Assembly (NCBI GenBank): GCA_002013415.1
Contig: MAEX01000012.1
Span: forward strand, 62,001 to 126,000
Direction of reading: 5' to 3'
DNA: 64,000 bases
DNA from: Mycobacterium sp. D16Q14
GTDB taxonomy: Bacteria; Actinomycetota; Actinomycetes; Mycobacteriales; Mycobacteriaceae
Shown here piece after piece: positions 15,452 to 24,944 of this stretch. Within the stretch, counting starts at the first letter, position 1; every line of letters starts with the position of its first letter. The translations under genes were made by a program, and so were the position numbers. The notes under the pieces are model-generated. The model was not told where the DNA came from. It ran no database searches and saw only the letters and a program-made list of their open reading frames with translations.

Positions 15452-16717
15452 CTATCGCTGCAGCAATCGGCGCAACAGATGCAGCGCGACAGTGGTGGAA
15501 CGCTCACGAATCTGGTTGCGGTTTCCCGGGATAACGACCCGGAGGTCGGCCTTCTCCCCCGCCGCGGTTTTCACACAGAAGCACACCGTGCCCACCGGCT
15601 TCTCCGGCGTTCCACCGCCGGGGCCGGCCACACCCGTCGTCGACATCGCGATATCGGCACCCAGCGCCTTCAATGCGCCGTCCGCCATGGCCTCGGCGAC
15701 CTGCGGAGACACCGCGCCGTGCTCCGCGAGTAGCCGCGGATCCACATGCAGCTGGCCAATTTTGACATCGTTCGCGTAGCTGATCACCCCACCCAGGAAG
15801 TATTCCGAAGAGCCCGGCACATCGGCGATCCGTGCCCCCAGCAGCCCTGCCGTGCACGACTCCGCCACGGCCAGGCGCCTCCCGCGGAGCAGTCTCGCCA
15901 CCAGTTGGTCGACCGTTGAACCGTCGGAGGAGAACAGCGCCGCACCATGCCGGGCCTGGATGAATTCGTAGAGGCGAGTCCACAGATGCTGGGCGGAGGC
16001 CTCGAATCGGACGACCACCTCAACCTCGCTGCGTCGCAGGCAGGTCGTGATCTCCAGTGCGGCAAGGTCTCCTAACGCACTTTCGGCGAGACGCAGCGTC
16101 TCGGCGATATCGGGCTCGGTGATTCCGTACAGACGCAGCGTGGTCTGCTCAATGGCCGTGACATCGTCGCCGAGGAGCGCCCGGAAGGGCCCGGCCTCGA
16201 CGGCCGACGGCCACATTCGCTGGAGCTCATGAGGAGGTCCAGGCAGCACCACGATGAGAACGGCACCTGTGCTCATGATCGCTCCCGGCGCAGTGCCCAC
16301 CGGATCAAGTACCTCACCCCGCGCTGGCACGAGTGCCTGTTTGGCGATGCCGACGCGCAGCGCCTCCCAGTCCACATTCTCCCAGCGGTTCGCCATCGGA
16401 CGCAGCCGATTCATGATGGCTTCTTCCAGATTGGCGTCGAAAACAAGTGTGGTATCAACAAATTCAGCCACAGTCGGTAGCGTCATATCGTCGGCTGTGG
16501 GCCCCAGGCCGCCGGATGTGACGATGAGATCCACACCTTGATCGGCAAGAAACTGCAGTTGTGCCGTCAGATCCTCTTTGCGGTCTCCACACACACAAAT
16601 ATGTGCGACATCGACGCCCACTTCCCGGAGATGTTCGGAAAGCCACGGGCCATTCGCATCGGCCACCCGCCCGGTGAGGACCTCCGTACCCGTGACGACG
16701 ATTCCCGCTCGCAACAT
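15452..16717 (-). CDS. cinA: CinA family protein (competence/damage-inducible)
   Basis: A 421-residue two-domain protein. The N-terminal MoCF-type domain (about 1-170) has GIVVTGTEVLTGRVADANGP and IVTSGGLGPTADDMT; the C-terminal nicotinamide-nucleotide amidase domain (about 255-421) has AVAESCTAGLLGARIADVPGSS, YFLGGVISY and STTGVAGPGGGTPEKPVGTV. CinA proteins hydrolyse ADP-ribose-type pyrophosphates and deamidate NMN in pyridine nucleotide salvage; mycobacterial CinA has also been linked to drug tolerance. Full length. The stop lies just beyond the HD gene's stop (convergent). Confidence 0.9.
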   Translation of the reverse strand: MLRAGIVVTGTEVLTGRVADANGPWLSEHLREVGVDVAHICVCGDRKEDLTAQLQFLADQGVDLIVTSGGLGPTADDMTLPTVAEFVDTTLVFDANLEEAIMNRLRPMANRWENVDWEALRVGIAKQALVPARGEVLDPVGTAPGAIMSTGAVLIVVLPGPPHELQRMWPSAVEAGPFRALLGDDVTAIEQTTLRLYGITEPDIAETLRLAESALGDLAALEITTCLRRSEVEVVVRFEASAQHLWTRLYEFIQARHGAALFSSDGSTVDQLVARLLRGRRLAVAESCTAGLLGARIADVPGSSEYFLGGVISYANDVKIGQLHVDPRLLAEHGAVSPQVAEAMADGALKALGADIAMSTTGVAGPGGGTPEKPVGTVCFCVKTAAGEKADLRVVIPGNRNQIRERSTTVALHLLRRLLQR

Positions 16718-16748
16718 GTCAGCAGCCTAGGCCGGTAGGTTCGGTGTT

Positions 16749-17147
16749 ATGGATAAGGGCGCCATCATCGAATACATCGTCACGACCTTCCCAGACCTTC
16801 AGCATGAAGTTGTGCAGGACAACTGGTTCTTCTTCCGTGGCTCCGAACGCCAGATGCCCGTCATCACCGTGATGTCGAACGAGGCGTTCGACACGTACTC
16901 CGATCTGGGCCGGCCATCGGTGTACCGGCTCAACATCGGGGTCAGCGGTGACACCTTCGCCAAGGTCGTCGCGGGCCGCGGTGGCGAATCGTCCGATACC
17001 GACTACACCGCGTTCGACCGAGTTCTTCCCCACCCCGAATACGGCGGTGCCAAATGGGTATGCGTGGTCAACCCGGGTGAAGACACCTTCGGTGAGGTGC
17101 TGCGTCCGCTGCTGACCGAGGCGTATACGCGCAGCCGGAGCGATTAG
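16749..17147 (+). CDS. DUF6194 / MmcQ-like small protein
   Basis: A 132-residue cytoplasmic protein. It carries IIEYIVTTFPDLQHEVVQDNWFFFRG, then FDTYSDLGRPSVYRLNIGVSGDTFAKVVAG and FDRVLPHPEYGGAKWVCVVNPGEDTF. The pattern (YRLNIGV..., LPHPEYG, W-hydrophobic-NP) is that of DUF6194, related to the YjbR/MmcQ fold; function unknown. It is divergent from cinA with a 31-base space and convergent with the first GNAT gene, whose TAA overlaps its TAG. Confidence 0.75.
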   Translation: MDKGAIIEYIVTTFPDLQHEVVQDNWFFFRGSERQMPVITVMSNEAFDTYSDLGRPSVYRLNIGVSGDTFAKVVAGRGGESSDTDYTAFDRVLPHPEYGGAKWVCVVNPGEDTFGEVLRPLLTEAYTRSRSD

Positions 17148-18235
17148 CCTTCGCTGACGTAGGCCCACAGATGGCGGGTGACCGCGGCCTCGCTAAGGGT
17201 GGGGAGAGTGGGCCCCTCGTTCTGAAAGCCGCGCGCGGAGAGGGCGTCGATCAGGGGCTGGTCATCGGCGCGCACCGCAACCACGATCCGCCTGGTGGAG
17301 GACGGGGTGTGCGTCAAGCGCCCGGCCATATCTGCGACAGTCGGGGTGAGCATGTCCTCGGCAGCACCAGGATGCGGCCTACTGATGAGCTCGGTGGTGG
17401 AGCTGCCCGGATCGACGGAAATCTCGACGTATCCCACAGTCTTACCCGAAAGATCTACTGCAACACGGCTATTCGGAGCGGATATCGCGCGCCGACCCCA
17501 GTTGCGCAGTTCGTAATGCCCGCGTGCCATGAGGTCGCTCCAGGAACTCCTGGTCCGGCATTCGGCCGCCACGGTGGTCCCGTTGTCCGGGAGCGTGTCT
17601 CGCGTGTGCTGTAGTGCGGCCAGGTTCTCTGGGGTATTGCCCTGAAACCAAATCTGATGATCGGTGGGCTTGCCGTCGTAGGTGCGCAGCAGGCGGCATG
17701 TCTGCAGCTTCGACCAGCCCACTGCCTGGGCCAGGCGCTGTACCGGAACATTCTGGACCGCCAGCGGTGCCACCGCGTGCGGAACATTGGGATTGGCCTC
17801 GAACCCGGCGATGATCAGCGATGCCTGCGCCCACATGGTGACCGTGTGTGGAACGCCGGCGGTCCATGTTGATACCTCAGTGCCGCCCGTTCGTGGGTGC
17901 CGTCCCGCCATGGCGAGATGGCCCACCACGTGTTCACGACCGCCATCGAGGTGTACGAGCAGACAAGAGACCCAACCCTGTGCCGTGTCGGAGAGTGCCT
18001 GCTTCCAGGTATGAATCCACATGTATGGCGAGTGCGCGGCCAACCACGTCATATCCGTGTGGCCGAACGCCGGTGCCAGCCGCTTCTCGTAGCGCAGGTT
18101 GGTTTCCCGCCACGATGCACCATCGGAGAGCCGCGGCGTGCGCAGCATGACCGTCATACCGTCGATTTCGACCGGTCCCCGGCATGACGGGGTTGGTCCA
18201 TCGCTTGCACGCACCTCGGCAGGGTAGCGCACCAC
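17144..18235 (-). CDS. Two-domain GNAT-like acetyltransferase, copy A
   Basis: A 363-residue protein with two GNAT-like halves. The N-terminal half resembles RimJ/RimL-type enzymes: VMLRTPRLSDGASWRETNL, HVVGHLAMAGRHPRTGGTEVSTWTAG, then VQNVPVQRLAQAVGWSKLQTCR. The C-terminal half ends like a second GNAT domain: VGYVEISVDP and RIVVAVRADDQPLIDALSARGFQNEG. It is paralogous to the next gene upstream (18297-19454) over its whole length. The acetyl-CoA P-loop (RxxGxG/A) is not clearly preserved in either half, so catalysis is uncertain. GTG start; GTG at 18232 is equivalent. Confidence 0.75.
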   Translation of the reverse strand: MVRYPAEVRASDGPTPSCRGPVEIDGMTVMLRTPRLSDGASWRETNLRYEKRLAPAFGHTDMTWLAAHSPYMWIHTWKQALSDTAQGWVSCLLVHLDGGREHVVGHLAMAGRHPRTGGTEVSTWTAGVPHTVTMWAQASLIIAGFEANPNVPHAVAPLAVQNVPVQRLAQAVGWSKLQTCRLLRTYDGKPTDHQIWFQGNTPENLAALQHTRDTLPDNGTTVAAECRTRSSWSDLMARGHYELRNWGRRAISAPNSRVAVDLSGKTVGYVEISVDPGSSTTELISRPHPGAAEDMLTPTVADMAGRLTHTPSSTRRIVVAVRADDQPLIDALSARGFQNEGPTLPTLSEAAVTRHLWAYVSEG

Positions 18236-18296
18236 GGCGGAGGCGAATGGCGATTAATAGGCCACTGCGAGAAGGCGATTGCTGTGTACAGGGTGT

Positions 18297-19454
18297 CTAT
18301 TTTGGATGCGGACTCGCCAGCAGAGTCCACATCCGCAGGGTGGCACCGTCGCCGCCCTGGGTCGGCGGGGCGTCACCCTCGTCGATGAAACCAAGCGTGG
18401 CGAGCCGGTCCGCAAGGGTGCTGTCAACAGCCCTGACCGCGATGACTGTCCGGCGCGACCGGTCAGAGCGAGCTGTCAGGTGGCTGGCGAGTGCAGACAA
18501 CGCCGAAACGCGGGCGTCGTCTGATATCCGCGACTCGAATCGTGGCACCAATTCCGTTGTCGACGTGCCAACGTCGGAATGGACGTCGATTGATCCACCA
18601 GGTCGCTCGGCCACCGTCACCCGGTATCGGCCATGACCGGTATATGCGACTTGCACCACTTCCCCACCGGCGGAGGGTATTTCAAATGCAGGCTCGAGCG
18701 GCGTCCTTCGCAACGCGGTGCCGATCAGTTGACGGGCCCGAATCGCCGCGAATCGCGCCCACGCCGCCAGGTACTCGACATCCGGCCAGCGGTCCCCCGC
18801 GGGCGTGAAACGTGCTCTCGTGATGGGAATTTCCGAGAGTTGGTGCTTGACCCAATCTCGGTACTCGGCCGTGTTGGCGAGAATCCACACGTGATGGTCC
18901 GATACTTGCCCGTCGTATGGGCGCAGAGCTCGGCGGATCTGTAGCTGGTTCCAGCCCATGGACTGCGAGAACCTGTTTGCGCGCATATTCGATACGGCGG
19001 TCGGCGCCAGCGCGTGTGGGACGGCGGGGTTTCCCTCGAAAGCGGACAGCACCGTGGTCAGCTGCGCCCACCTGCTCACGGCCGGAGGAACGTCGACGGC
19101 CCAGGTGGAGATCTCGGCGCCGCCGGTTCGTGGATCTATTCCGGTCATCGAAAAGTGGCCGACGACCCTTTCGGCGCCCTCATCAATCCTTACCAGCAGA
19201 TATGAGACTCCTCCGGCGCGCGCATCCGCAAGAGCCGAGCGCCAGGTGTCCACCCAGATCACCGGTGAATGTGCGCTCTCCCAGTCCATGTCATCACGGG
19301 TGAAAGCCGGTGAGAGCCGTTCGGTGAAGGCCAACGCTGTCTTGCGCCAGGACGGACCGTCCGCGAGCCGTGGCGGCCGCAGCACCACCGTCACCCCGTC
19401 GATCATGACGGGACCCCGGTCCACTGACGACCGGGTTTGGGATTTGCTAGCCAC
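18297..19454 (-). CDS. Two-domain GNAT-like acetyltransferase, copy B
   Basis: A 385-residue paralogue of the gene at 17144-18235. It shares VVLRPPRLADGPSWRKTAL, RVVGHFSMTGIDPRTGGAEISTWAVD, MRANRFSQSMGWNQLQIRRALRPYDG and the C-terminal RRTVIAVRAVDSTLADRLATLGFIDEGD. The N-terminal domain is RimJ-like; the C-terminal part is a second, more degenerate GNAT half. Order and 61-base spacing suggest a tandem duplication and probably one operon. Likely role: acetylation of a protein N-terminus or small molecule, substrate unknown. GTG start. Confidence 0.75.
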   Translation of the reverse strand: MASKSQTRSSVDRGPVMIDGVTVVLRPPRLADGPSWRKTALAFTERLSPAFTRDDMDWESAHSPVIWVDTWRSALADARAGGVSYLLVRIDEGAERVVGHFSMTGIDPRTGGAEISTWAVDVPPAVSRWAQLTTVLSAFEGNPAVPHALAPTAVSNMRANRFSQSMGWNQLQIRRALRPYDGQVSDHHVWILANTAEYRDWVKHQLSEIPITRARFTPAGDRWPDVEYLAAWARFAAIRARQLIGTALRRTPLEPAFEIPSAGGEVVQVAYTGHGRYRVTVAERPGGSIDVHSDVGTSTTELVPRFESRISDDARVSALSALASHLTARSDRSRRTVIAVRAVDSTLADRLATLGFIDEGDAPPTQGGDGATLRMWTLLASPHPK

Positions 19455-19495
19455 TGAGCAAGGCTACAGGAGAGGAATTCGCTCCGCGATGGTCC

Positions 19496-19939
19496 TCAGG
19501 GGGCGGGCACCAGGACGAGCGGAACCCGCTTGGCGCCAATGAGGCGATGTGACACCGACTGCCCGAGCAGTGCGTCCCATGCAGACGCCGGTCCTCCCCG
19601 TGGGCTGCCCAGGATGATCATCAGCGCCGCATACTGGTGCGCCACGGCGAGAATCGCGGTGGTTGCGGGCCCATGGGCGCGATGGTACTTCCACGCCACT
19701 TCCTGGCCGGAGAGCTCTTCCAGCGCCTCCGCCTCGGCGGCGGCAACAGCGGTGCCCGCCTGAGCTTCCCAACTATCCGTATCGGGATCCGGTGGTTCGT
19801 CGTCCATATCCAGGATGTGCACGACGTGTACGCACGCGCCCAGGCGCCGCGCCAGATCAATCCCGAAATGCAGCGCGGCAGTGCTCGGCGGGTATCTGTC
19901 CCATCCGACCACCAGATGCACATCGGGCTCATCGGTCAT
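19496..19939 (-). CDS. Universal stress protein (UspA) family protein
   Basis: A 147-residue single-domain Usp. It has VHLVVGWDRYPPSTAALHFGIDLA, VHVVHILDMDD, ALMIILGSPRGGPASAWDALLGQSVSHRLI and VPLVLVP. The usual ATP motif G-2x-G-9x-G-(S/T) appears as GSPRGGPASAWDALLGQSV, so nucleotide binding is plausible. Ten bases from crcB, same strand, probably co-transcribed. Confidence 0.8.
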   Translation of the reverse strand: MTDEPDVHLVVGWDRYPPSTAALHFGIDLARRLGACVHVVHILDMDDEPPDPDTDSWEAQAGTAVAAAEAEALEELSGQEVAWKYHRAHGPATTAILAVAHQYAALMIILGSPRGGPASAWDALLGQSVSHRLIGAKRVPLVLVPAP

Positions 19940-19949
19940 AGTGACATCC

Positions 19950-20321
19950 TCACGCCAGCGACCACGCCAGCGCTAGTCCTGCGGCGCAGGCGCCGACGGC
20001 GCCCAGCAGCGTGCCGAACGTGTTGCACAGGGCAAGGGACCATTCACGCCGCTCGATGAGTCGCACCGATTCGACGCTGGCGGTGCTGAAGGTTGTATAG
20101 CCACCGCAGAACCCGGTTCCCAGGACCGTCAGTAGTGCCGACGGCGAGTGGTGGAAGATCACCGCTCCCGCCAGTACACCGATGACGGCGGACCCGGTGA
20201 GATTGATGAGCAGCGTCGCCCAGGGGAAGAGGTGGTTCCGTCGATGTTTGACGGCGGAATCGACGACGAATCGCAACACCGCGCCCAGGGCCCCGGCGAG
20301 CATCACGGCAACGACCGTCAT
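19950..20321 (-). CDS. crcB: Fluoride efflux channel subunit FluC/CrcB (first of pair)
   Basis: A 123-residue four-helix membrane protein. Fluc landmarks: GALGAVLRFVVD, FPWATLLINLTGSAVIGVLAG (pore-lining Asn), and GTGFCGGYTTFSTASVES (the TTFST sodium/fluoride signature). FluC exports fluoride passively as a dual-topology dimer. Gram-positive genomes often encode two subunits that form a heterodimer, and here the ATG overlaps the stop of the upstream crcB by four bases (ATGA). It lies downstream of that gene. Confidence 0.9.
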   Translation of the reverse strand: MTVVAVMLAGALGAVLRFVVDSAVKHRRNHLFPWATLLINLTGSAVIGVLAGAVIFHHSPSALLTVLGTGFCGGYTTFSTASVESVRLIERREWSLALCNTFGTLLGAVGACAAGLALAWSLA

Positions 20322-20806
20322 GCCGACCCTCCCGGGTAGCGTGCGAGGGCCTGTGCGGCAGCGGCTATCCCGGCTATCGCGGCGGCCAAACCCGCGGCCA
20401 CACTGACCAACGCGTACCCGATCGCGATACCCGAAAACCCGTTGCGGGCGAGTGTGCTGATCTCCAGCGCGAGTGCGCTGTAGGTGGTGAAGGCGCCGCA
20501 GACACCCGTTCCAAGAAACAACCGGGCGCGCTGACGCCAACCGCCGTCGGGGCCCAGCAGCGTGAGGGTTTCCAGGAGCGCGCCGAGGACGAATGCTCCG
20601 GTCAGATTGACCGCGAATGTTCCCCAGGGCCACGACGCGCCGGAGGCCGGCCACATCTGCTCGAACCAGTAGCGCAGCCCGGTTCCGCACATGCCACCGA
20701 GAAACACCCACAGCAGTGCGTATGGCCGCAGATGTAGGGGGCGCGGGAATTCCTCGCGTTGTCCACCTGTCACATTCGGTCCCATCGTGTTACGACTCAT
20801 CAACAC
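20318..20806 (-). CDS. crcB: Fluoride efflux channel subunit FluC/CrcB (second of pair)
   Basis: A 162-residue four-helix protein with GGMCGTGLRYWFEQMW, WPWGTFAVNLTGAFVLGALLETL and GTGVCGAFTTYSALALE. It carries TTYS where the partner has TTFS, the usual asymmetry of heterodimeric Fluc pairs. An extra N-terminal stretch of about 30 polar residues precedes the first helix; start is GTG at 20806, but ATGs a few codons in are possible. I looked for a fluoride riboswitch in the 80 bases upstream and found no convincing crcB motif. Confidence 0.9.
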   Translation of the reverse strand: MLMSRNTMGPNVTGGQREEFPRPLHLRPYALLWVFLGGMCGTGLRYWFEQMWPASGASWPWGTFAVNLTGAFVLGALLETLTLLGPDGGWRQRARLFLGTGVCGAFTTYSALALEISTLARNGFSGIAIGYALVSVAAGLAAAIAGIAAAAQALARYPGGSA

Positions 20807-20887
20807 AGGAACTATCAGCCGTCAGTGGCGGTTCGGGACAAGCCCCGGCGAGATCCATCGCGCGTGACGAATATAGCGCGCGGACCG

Positions 20888-23800
20888 TCAGTAGACGTCG
20901 CGGACGTAACGTTTCTCGGCGACGAGCCCCTTGCGGAACTCGAGGGCCTCCTCGCCCGACAGCCGTCCGTGCTTCTGAGCGATCGTGAGGAGCGCACCGT
21001 CGACGTCTTTGGCCATGCGGCTGGCATCACCGCACACGTAGAGGTGCGCGCCCTCGGCGAGCCACCGCCACATCTGTGCCCCCTGCTCCATCATGCGGTG
21101 CTGGACGTAGATGCGTTTCTGCTGGTCGCGCGAGAATGCGAGATCGAGTCGACGCAACGAGCCATCGCGCAGGAAGCCGTCCAACTCCTCGCGATAGTAG
21201 AAATGCTGGGTGCGGTGCTGGTCGCCAAAGAACAGCCAATTAGGCCCGGTGTGTCCGAGCGCTCGACGTTCCTGGAGGAACCCGCGGAAGGGGGCGATAC
21301 CGGTGCCGGGGCCGATCATGATCATCGGCGTATCCGAGGTACCGGGCGGGCGAAAGTGCGGTGATCGCTGCAGGAAGATCGGAACGGGAAGGGTCTGCGC
21401 GCGGTCGGCGAGGAAGGTCGATCCCACACCGCCGCGGGCCGAGCCATCCGGTCCGCGATACCGGACGATCGAAACCGTCAACGCGACGGACTTGGGGCTG
21501 ACCAGGGGGCTTGACGAGATTGAGTACTGGCGCGGGGTGAGTCTGATGAGCACCTGCTGCCACTCATCGATATCGGCGCGGATGGGAAATTCGTGAAGCA
21601 CGTCGAGGGCATTGCGGCCCTGCAGCCACAGCTCACGCACCGCGGTGTCGGGGCCGCGTAACAACTTGACGGCGGGTTTGTCGCCTCGTCGGTCGGCCAC
21701 GAAGCGCAGCAGATCGTCGGTGACGCGGCATATGCCGTAATGACTGGCGAGCGCGGTGGCCAATGGGAGTTCACCCCCATCGATCATGATGGGCATCTCT
21801 GCATCGAAACCGGTTGCAGCGAGCCAGCGTTGGACGTCTTCGTCCCGGTTTGTCGGATAGATCCCGAGTGCGTCGCCCACCGAGTAGTCGACGTCGTGGC
21901 CGGTCAGATCGAACTCGATGCGCCGCACTTCCTTGCCGGATCCTGGCGCCGACAGAACCTCGTTGTGTGACAACGCAGCCAGGATGGGTGCGTTGCGCGT
22001 GAACACTTCCGGCGCGGCCGTCGGCAGCCCGTCGCTGCGCAATCGCTTGACCGCCTCCGTGCTGGCAGCGGCGCCTCCCCCGATTGCCTCCAACAGGTCC
22101 GCGGTCCACGACGCGATCAGCGACCGGTCGGTGGCCTCGCCGTCCACCCGGCCGAGTACCGGGGTGGCGCCGAGCTCATGCAACCGGGCGTCGAGCGCCT
22201 TCGCGTGGCCGCAGAAATCCGCATACGCACGGTCACCGAACCCCAGCACCGCATAACGCATGTGATTGAGGGGTTTTATCTCCCCGGACAGCGTCGACCA
22301 GAATCGCGCGCCGTTATCGGGTGGCCCGCCCTCGCCGAAGCTGCTGGCGATGAGCACCGCCGTGCTGACCTCGCCGAGATCGGCGGGATCGCACTCGTCC
22401 ATCGCGGTGATCGTCGCGGAGATCCCCGCCGTCGCCAACAGCTTGTGCACCGAGGTGGCTGCGGTCTCGGCGTTGCCGGTCTGCGACGTCCACAGAATTG
22501 CTATGTTCCCCAGCGCTTGTGCGTGCGAGTCGGGCGCGGTATCGACAATTGTCCGCCCGGTCGGGCGCAGCGCGACGGCGCTGACCTTGAACTCAGGTTG
22601 CAGCGAATCCGGGTCGACGGCGTCGTTGGTCACCGCGTTGATCGCCAGACCTGGCCCCTGCGCGTCATTCCAGTGGAAAGGGACGAAGCAGCTGCCACGC
22701 TTGGTTCTGTCGCTGATGATCGCGGGCAGCTCGGCACTGCCGCGACGCGAGACGATTTCGACGACATCACCCTCGACGATCCCCAGGGTCGCGGCGTCGT
22801 GCGGGTGAATCTCCACAAAGGGTGACGGATGCAGCCGATCGAGGGACTTGATGCGGCCAGTCTTGGTGAGGGTGTGCCAATGATGTTGTAAACGACCGGT
22901 ATTCAGGATCATGGGGTATCCATCGCCTGCTAGTTCCGCGGGATCGCGGTGCGCACGGGCGTGGAACACCGCCCGGCGAGACGGGGTGGGAAACGCCAGC
23001 CGCGGCATGGTGCCGTTCTCGTCGACGTACAGGTCCTGGCTGATTCCGTCATTCAGGTAGCGAATCGGATTACGGTCGCCCGCGTTCTCGGGTGGGCACG
23101 GCCATTGCACCGGCCCCTGTCGTAGCCGGGCATAGCTCACACCGCGCATGTCATATCCGGTGCGTGGATTCCAGAACGCGCGGATCTCCTCGAAGATCTC
23201 CTCGCTCGAGGAGTAGTCGAACGCATCGCCGAACCCCATCGCGGTGGCGACGTCGCAGATCAAACGCCAGTCGGGTTGGGCATCACCGGGAGCGTCGGCG
23301 AGCCGATTGGTCAGCGTCGCAGTGCGCTCCGAGTTGACCGATACGCCATCGGATTCGGCCCACAGAGCGGCGGGCAACAGTACGTCCGCGTACTCGTTGG
23401 TGGCTGTGGCCAGGAAAGCGTCCTGTGTGATCACCAGCTCGGCCCGTTGCAGACCTTCGATGACGTTCTGCCGATTAGCCACCGAGGCAACCGGATTCGT
23501 GCAGATGATCCAACACGCCTTGACGTTTCCCGCGGCCATCTGCGCGAACATATCGACCGTGCCGGCGCCGAAGTCGGTGCGTAGGGATCCGGGCGCCAGG
23601 TCCCATTGCCTTTCGACGAAGTCTCGATCGGCGGCGGATTTCACCGATCGCTGGCCCGGCAGACCCGGGCCCATGTAGCCCATTTCCCTGCCGCCCATCG
23701 CATTGGGCTGTCCGGTCAACGAAAACGGTCCGCTACCGGGGCGACAGATTGCCCCGGTAGCCAGGTGTAGATTGCAGATGGCATTGGTGTTCCAGGTGCC

Positions 23801-24754
23801 ATGGGTGCTCTGGTTGAGGCCCATGGTCCACAAGGTCATCCATTCACGCGCCTCCCCGATCCACCGGGCGGCGGTGCGGATGTCGTCCTCGGCCAGCCCG
23901 GTGATCGCCGCCACCACCGGCGGCGCGTAGCCGGCGAGGAACTCCGGCATTCCGGCCCAGCCCTCGGTGTGTTGGGCGATGAATTCGGAGTCGATGTCAC
24001 CGTTTTCGACAAGCAGATGCAACAGCCCATTGAGCAGGGCCAGGTCGGTTCCCGGACTGATCTGCAGGAACAGATCGGCGCGTTCGGCAGTGGCGGTGCG
24101 ACGCGGGTCGACCACGATCAACCGTGCTCCGCTGCCGAGTCGGTCGGCCATGCGCAGGAACAGAATCGGATGGCAGTCGGCCATGTTCGCGCCGATGACG
24201 AGGAACAGGTCGCTCTGCTCTATATCGGAGTACGACCCGGGGGGCCCATCAGCTCCCAATGATTGTGTGTATCCGGTGCCGGCACTTGCCATGCAGAGAC
24301 GAGAGTTCGATTCGATCTGTGTGGTGCGGATGTAGCCCTTCGCGAGCTTGTTGGCGAGGTACTGCGCCTCCAGGCTCATCTGACCGGATACGTACAGCGC
24401 GATCGCATCGGGTCCGTGGGTGTCGAGGATGTGGCGTAACCGCCGGCCCACCTCGGCGGTTGTCGCCGCCAGCTGCGCGGGAACAGGCTGCTGTCCTCGG
24501 CCGGGGCGGACATATGCCGTTGTCATGCGTCCGTCGGCGGCCATCAGCTGGGCGTGGGTGGCGCCTTTGGTGCACAGGCGGCCGTGGTTGCTCGGGTGCA
24601 GGGCATCGCCCTCCACGGTGGCGATGGTGACCGGACCTGCCGAACTCGTGTCGGCGCGCACGACGACACCGCAGCCGACACCGCAATACGAGCAGGCGGC
24701 GCGGCGCGCGGTGGGCTGCGCGCTCAGTTCGATCACCCTGTCATGGTGAGGCAC
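20888..24754 (-). CDS. narB: Assimilatory nitrate reductase fused to CysJ-like flavoprotein
   Basis: A 1288-residue fusion. Residues 1 to about 720 are a Mo-bis-MGD oxidoreductase with a 4Fe-4S site near the N-terminus (CSYCGVGC, then GRLCTKG), ESNSRLCMASAG and the C-terminal molybdopterin-binding barrel (LNTGRLQHHWHT, HPHDAATLGI). From about 740 a flavodoxin domain starts (ILWTSQTGNAETAA), followed by an FAD domain (RQYSISSSPL) and an NADPH domain (MIMIGPGTGIAPFRGF), ending VRDVY as in sulfite reductase flavoprotein. The design allows direct NADPH-to-nitrate electron flow through FMN, FAD, Fe-S and Mo. It will need molybdate, which the modABC genes at 26.6-29.3 kb supply. No nitrite reductase is in the window. 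Confidence 0.9.
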   Translation of the reverse strand: MPHHDRVIELSAQPTARRAACSYCGVGCGVVVRADTSSAGPVTIATVEGDALHPSNHGRLCTKGATHAQLMAADGRMTTAYVRPGRGQQPVPAQLAATTAEVGRRLRHILDTHGPDAIALYVSGQMSLEAQYLANKLAKGYIRTTQIESNSRLCMASAGTGYTQSLGADGPPGSYSDIEQSDLFLVIGANMADCHPILFLRMADRLGSGARLIVVDPRRTATAERADLFLQISPGTDLALLNGLLHLLVENGDIDSEFIAQHTEGWAGMPEFLAGYAPPVVAAITGLAEDDIRTAARWIGEAREWMTLWTMGLNQSTHGTWNTNAICNLHLATGAICRPGSGPFSLTGQPNAMGGREMGYMGPGLPGQRSVKSAADRDFVERQWDLAPGSLRTDFGAGTVDMFAQMAAGNVKACWIICTNPVASVANRQNVIEGLQRAELVITQDAFLATATNEYADVLLPAALWAESDGVSVNSERTATLTNRLADAPGDAQPDWRLICDVATAMGFGDAFDYSSSEEIFEEIRAFWNPRTGYDMRGVSYARLRQGPVQWPCPPENAGDRNPIRYLNDGISQDLYVDENGTMPRLAFPTPSRRAVFHARAHRDPAELAGDGYPMILNTGRLQHHWHTLTKTGRIKSLDRLHPSPFVEIHPHDAATLGIVEGDVVEIVSRRGSAELPAIISDRTKRGSCFVPFHWNDAQGPGLAINAVTNDAVDPDSLQPEFKVSAVALRPTGRTIVDTAPDSHAQALGNIAILWTSQTGNAETAATSVHKLLATAGISATITAMDECDPADLGEVSTAVLIASSFGEGGPPDNGARFWSTLSGEIKPLNHMRYAVLGFGDRAYADFCGHAKALDARLHELGATPVLGRVDGEATDRSLIASWTADLLEAIGGGAAASTEAVKRLRSDGLPTAAPEVFTRNAPILAALSHNEVLSAPGSGKEVRRIEFDLTGHDVDYSVGDALGIYPTNRDEDVQRWLAATGFDAEMPIMIDGGELPLATALASHYGICRVTDDLLRFVADRRGDKPAVKLLRGPDTAVRELWLQGRNALDVLHEFPIRADIDEWQQVLIRLTPRQYSISSSPLVSPKSVALTVSIVRYRGPDGSARGGVGSTFLADRAQTLPVPIFLQRSPHFRPPGTSDTPMIMIGPGTGIAPFRGFLQERRALGHTGPNWLFFGDQHRTQHFYYREELDGFLRDGSLRRLDLAFSRDQQKRIYVQHRMMEQGAQMWRWLAEGAHLYVCGDASRMAKDVDGALLTIAQKHGRLSGEEALEFRKGLVAEKRYVRDVY

Positions 24755-24944
24755 GCAGATTCCCGAATTCTTCCGCCGAGGTTATGCGGCTGTCACGGCG
24801 TCCTCACCGCAAAGACCTATCGTGCGTGAGGTGGCGGGCTCATCTGCGGCGTGTCGATAGAGCACCGACGAACCGGGTGTTCCACTAGCATCGGCAGCGG
24901 GTCGACGCTCGTTTCCTCAGTACCAACACTCGAAGGAGCTAGAC

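Noticed and set aside
20807..20887. Possible fluoride riboswitch before the crcB pair
   Set aside because: The 80-base interval lacks the conserved crcB-motif elements, and the second half adjoins the nitrate reductase stop.
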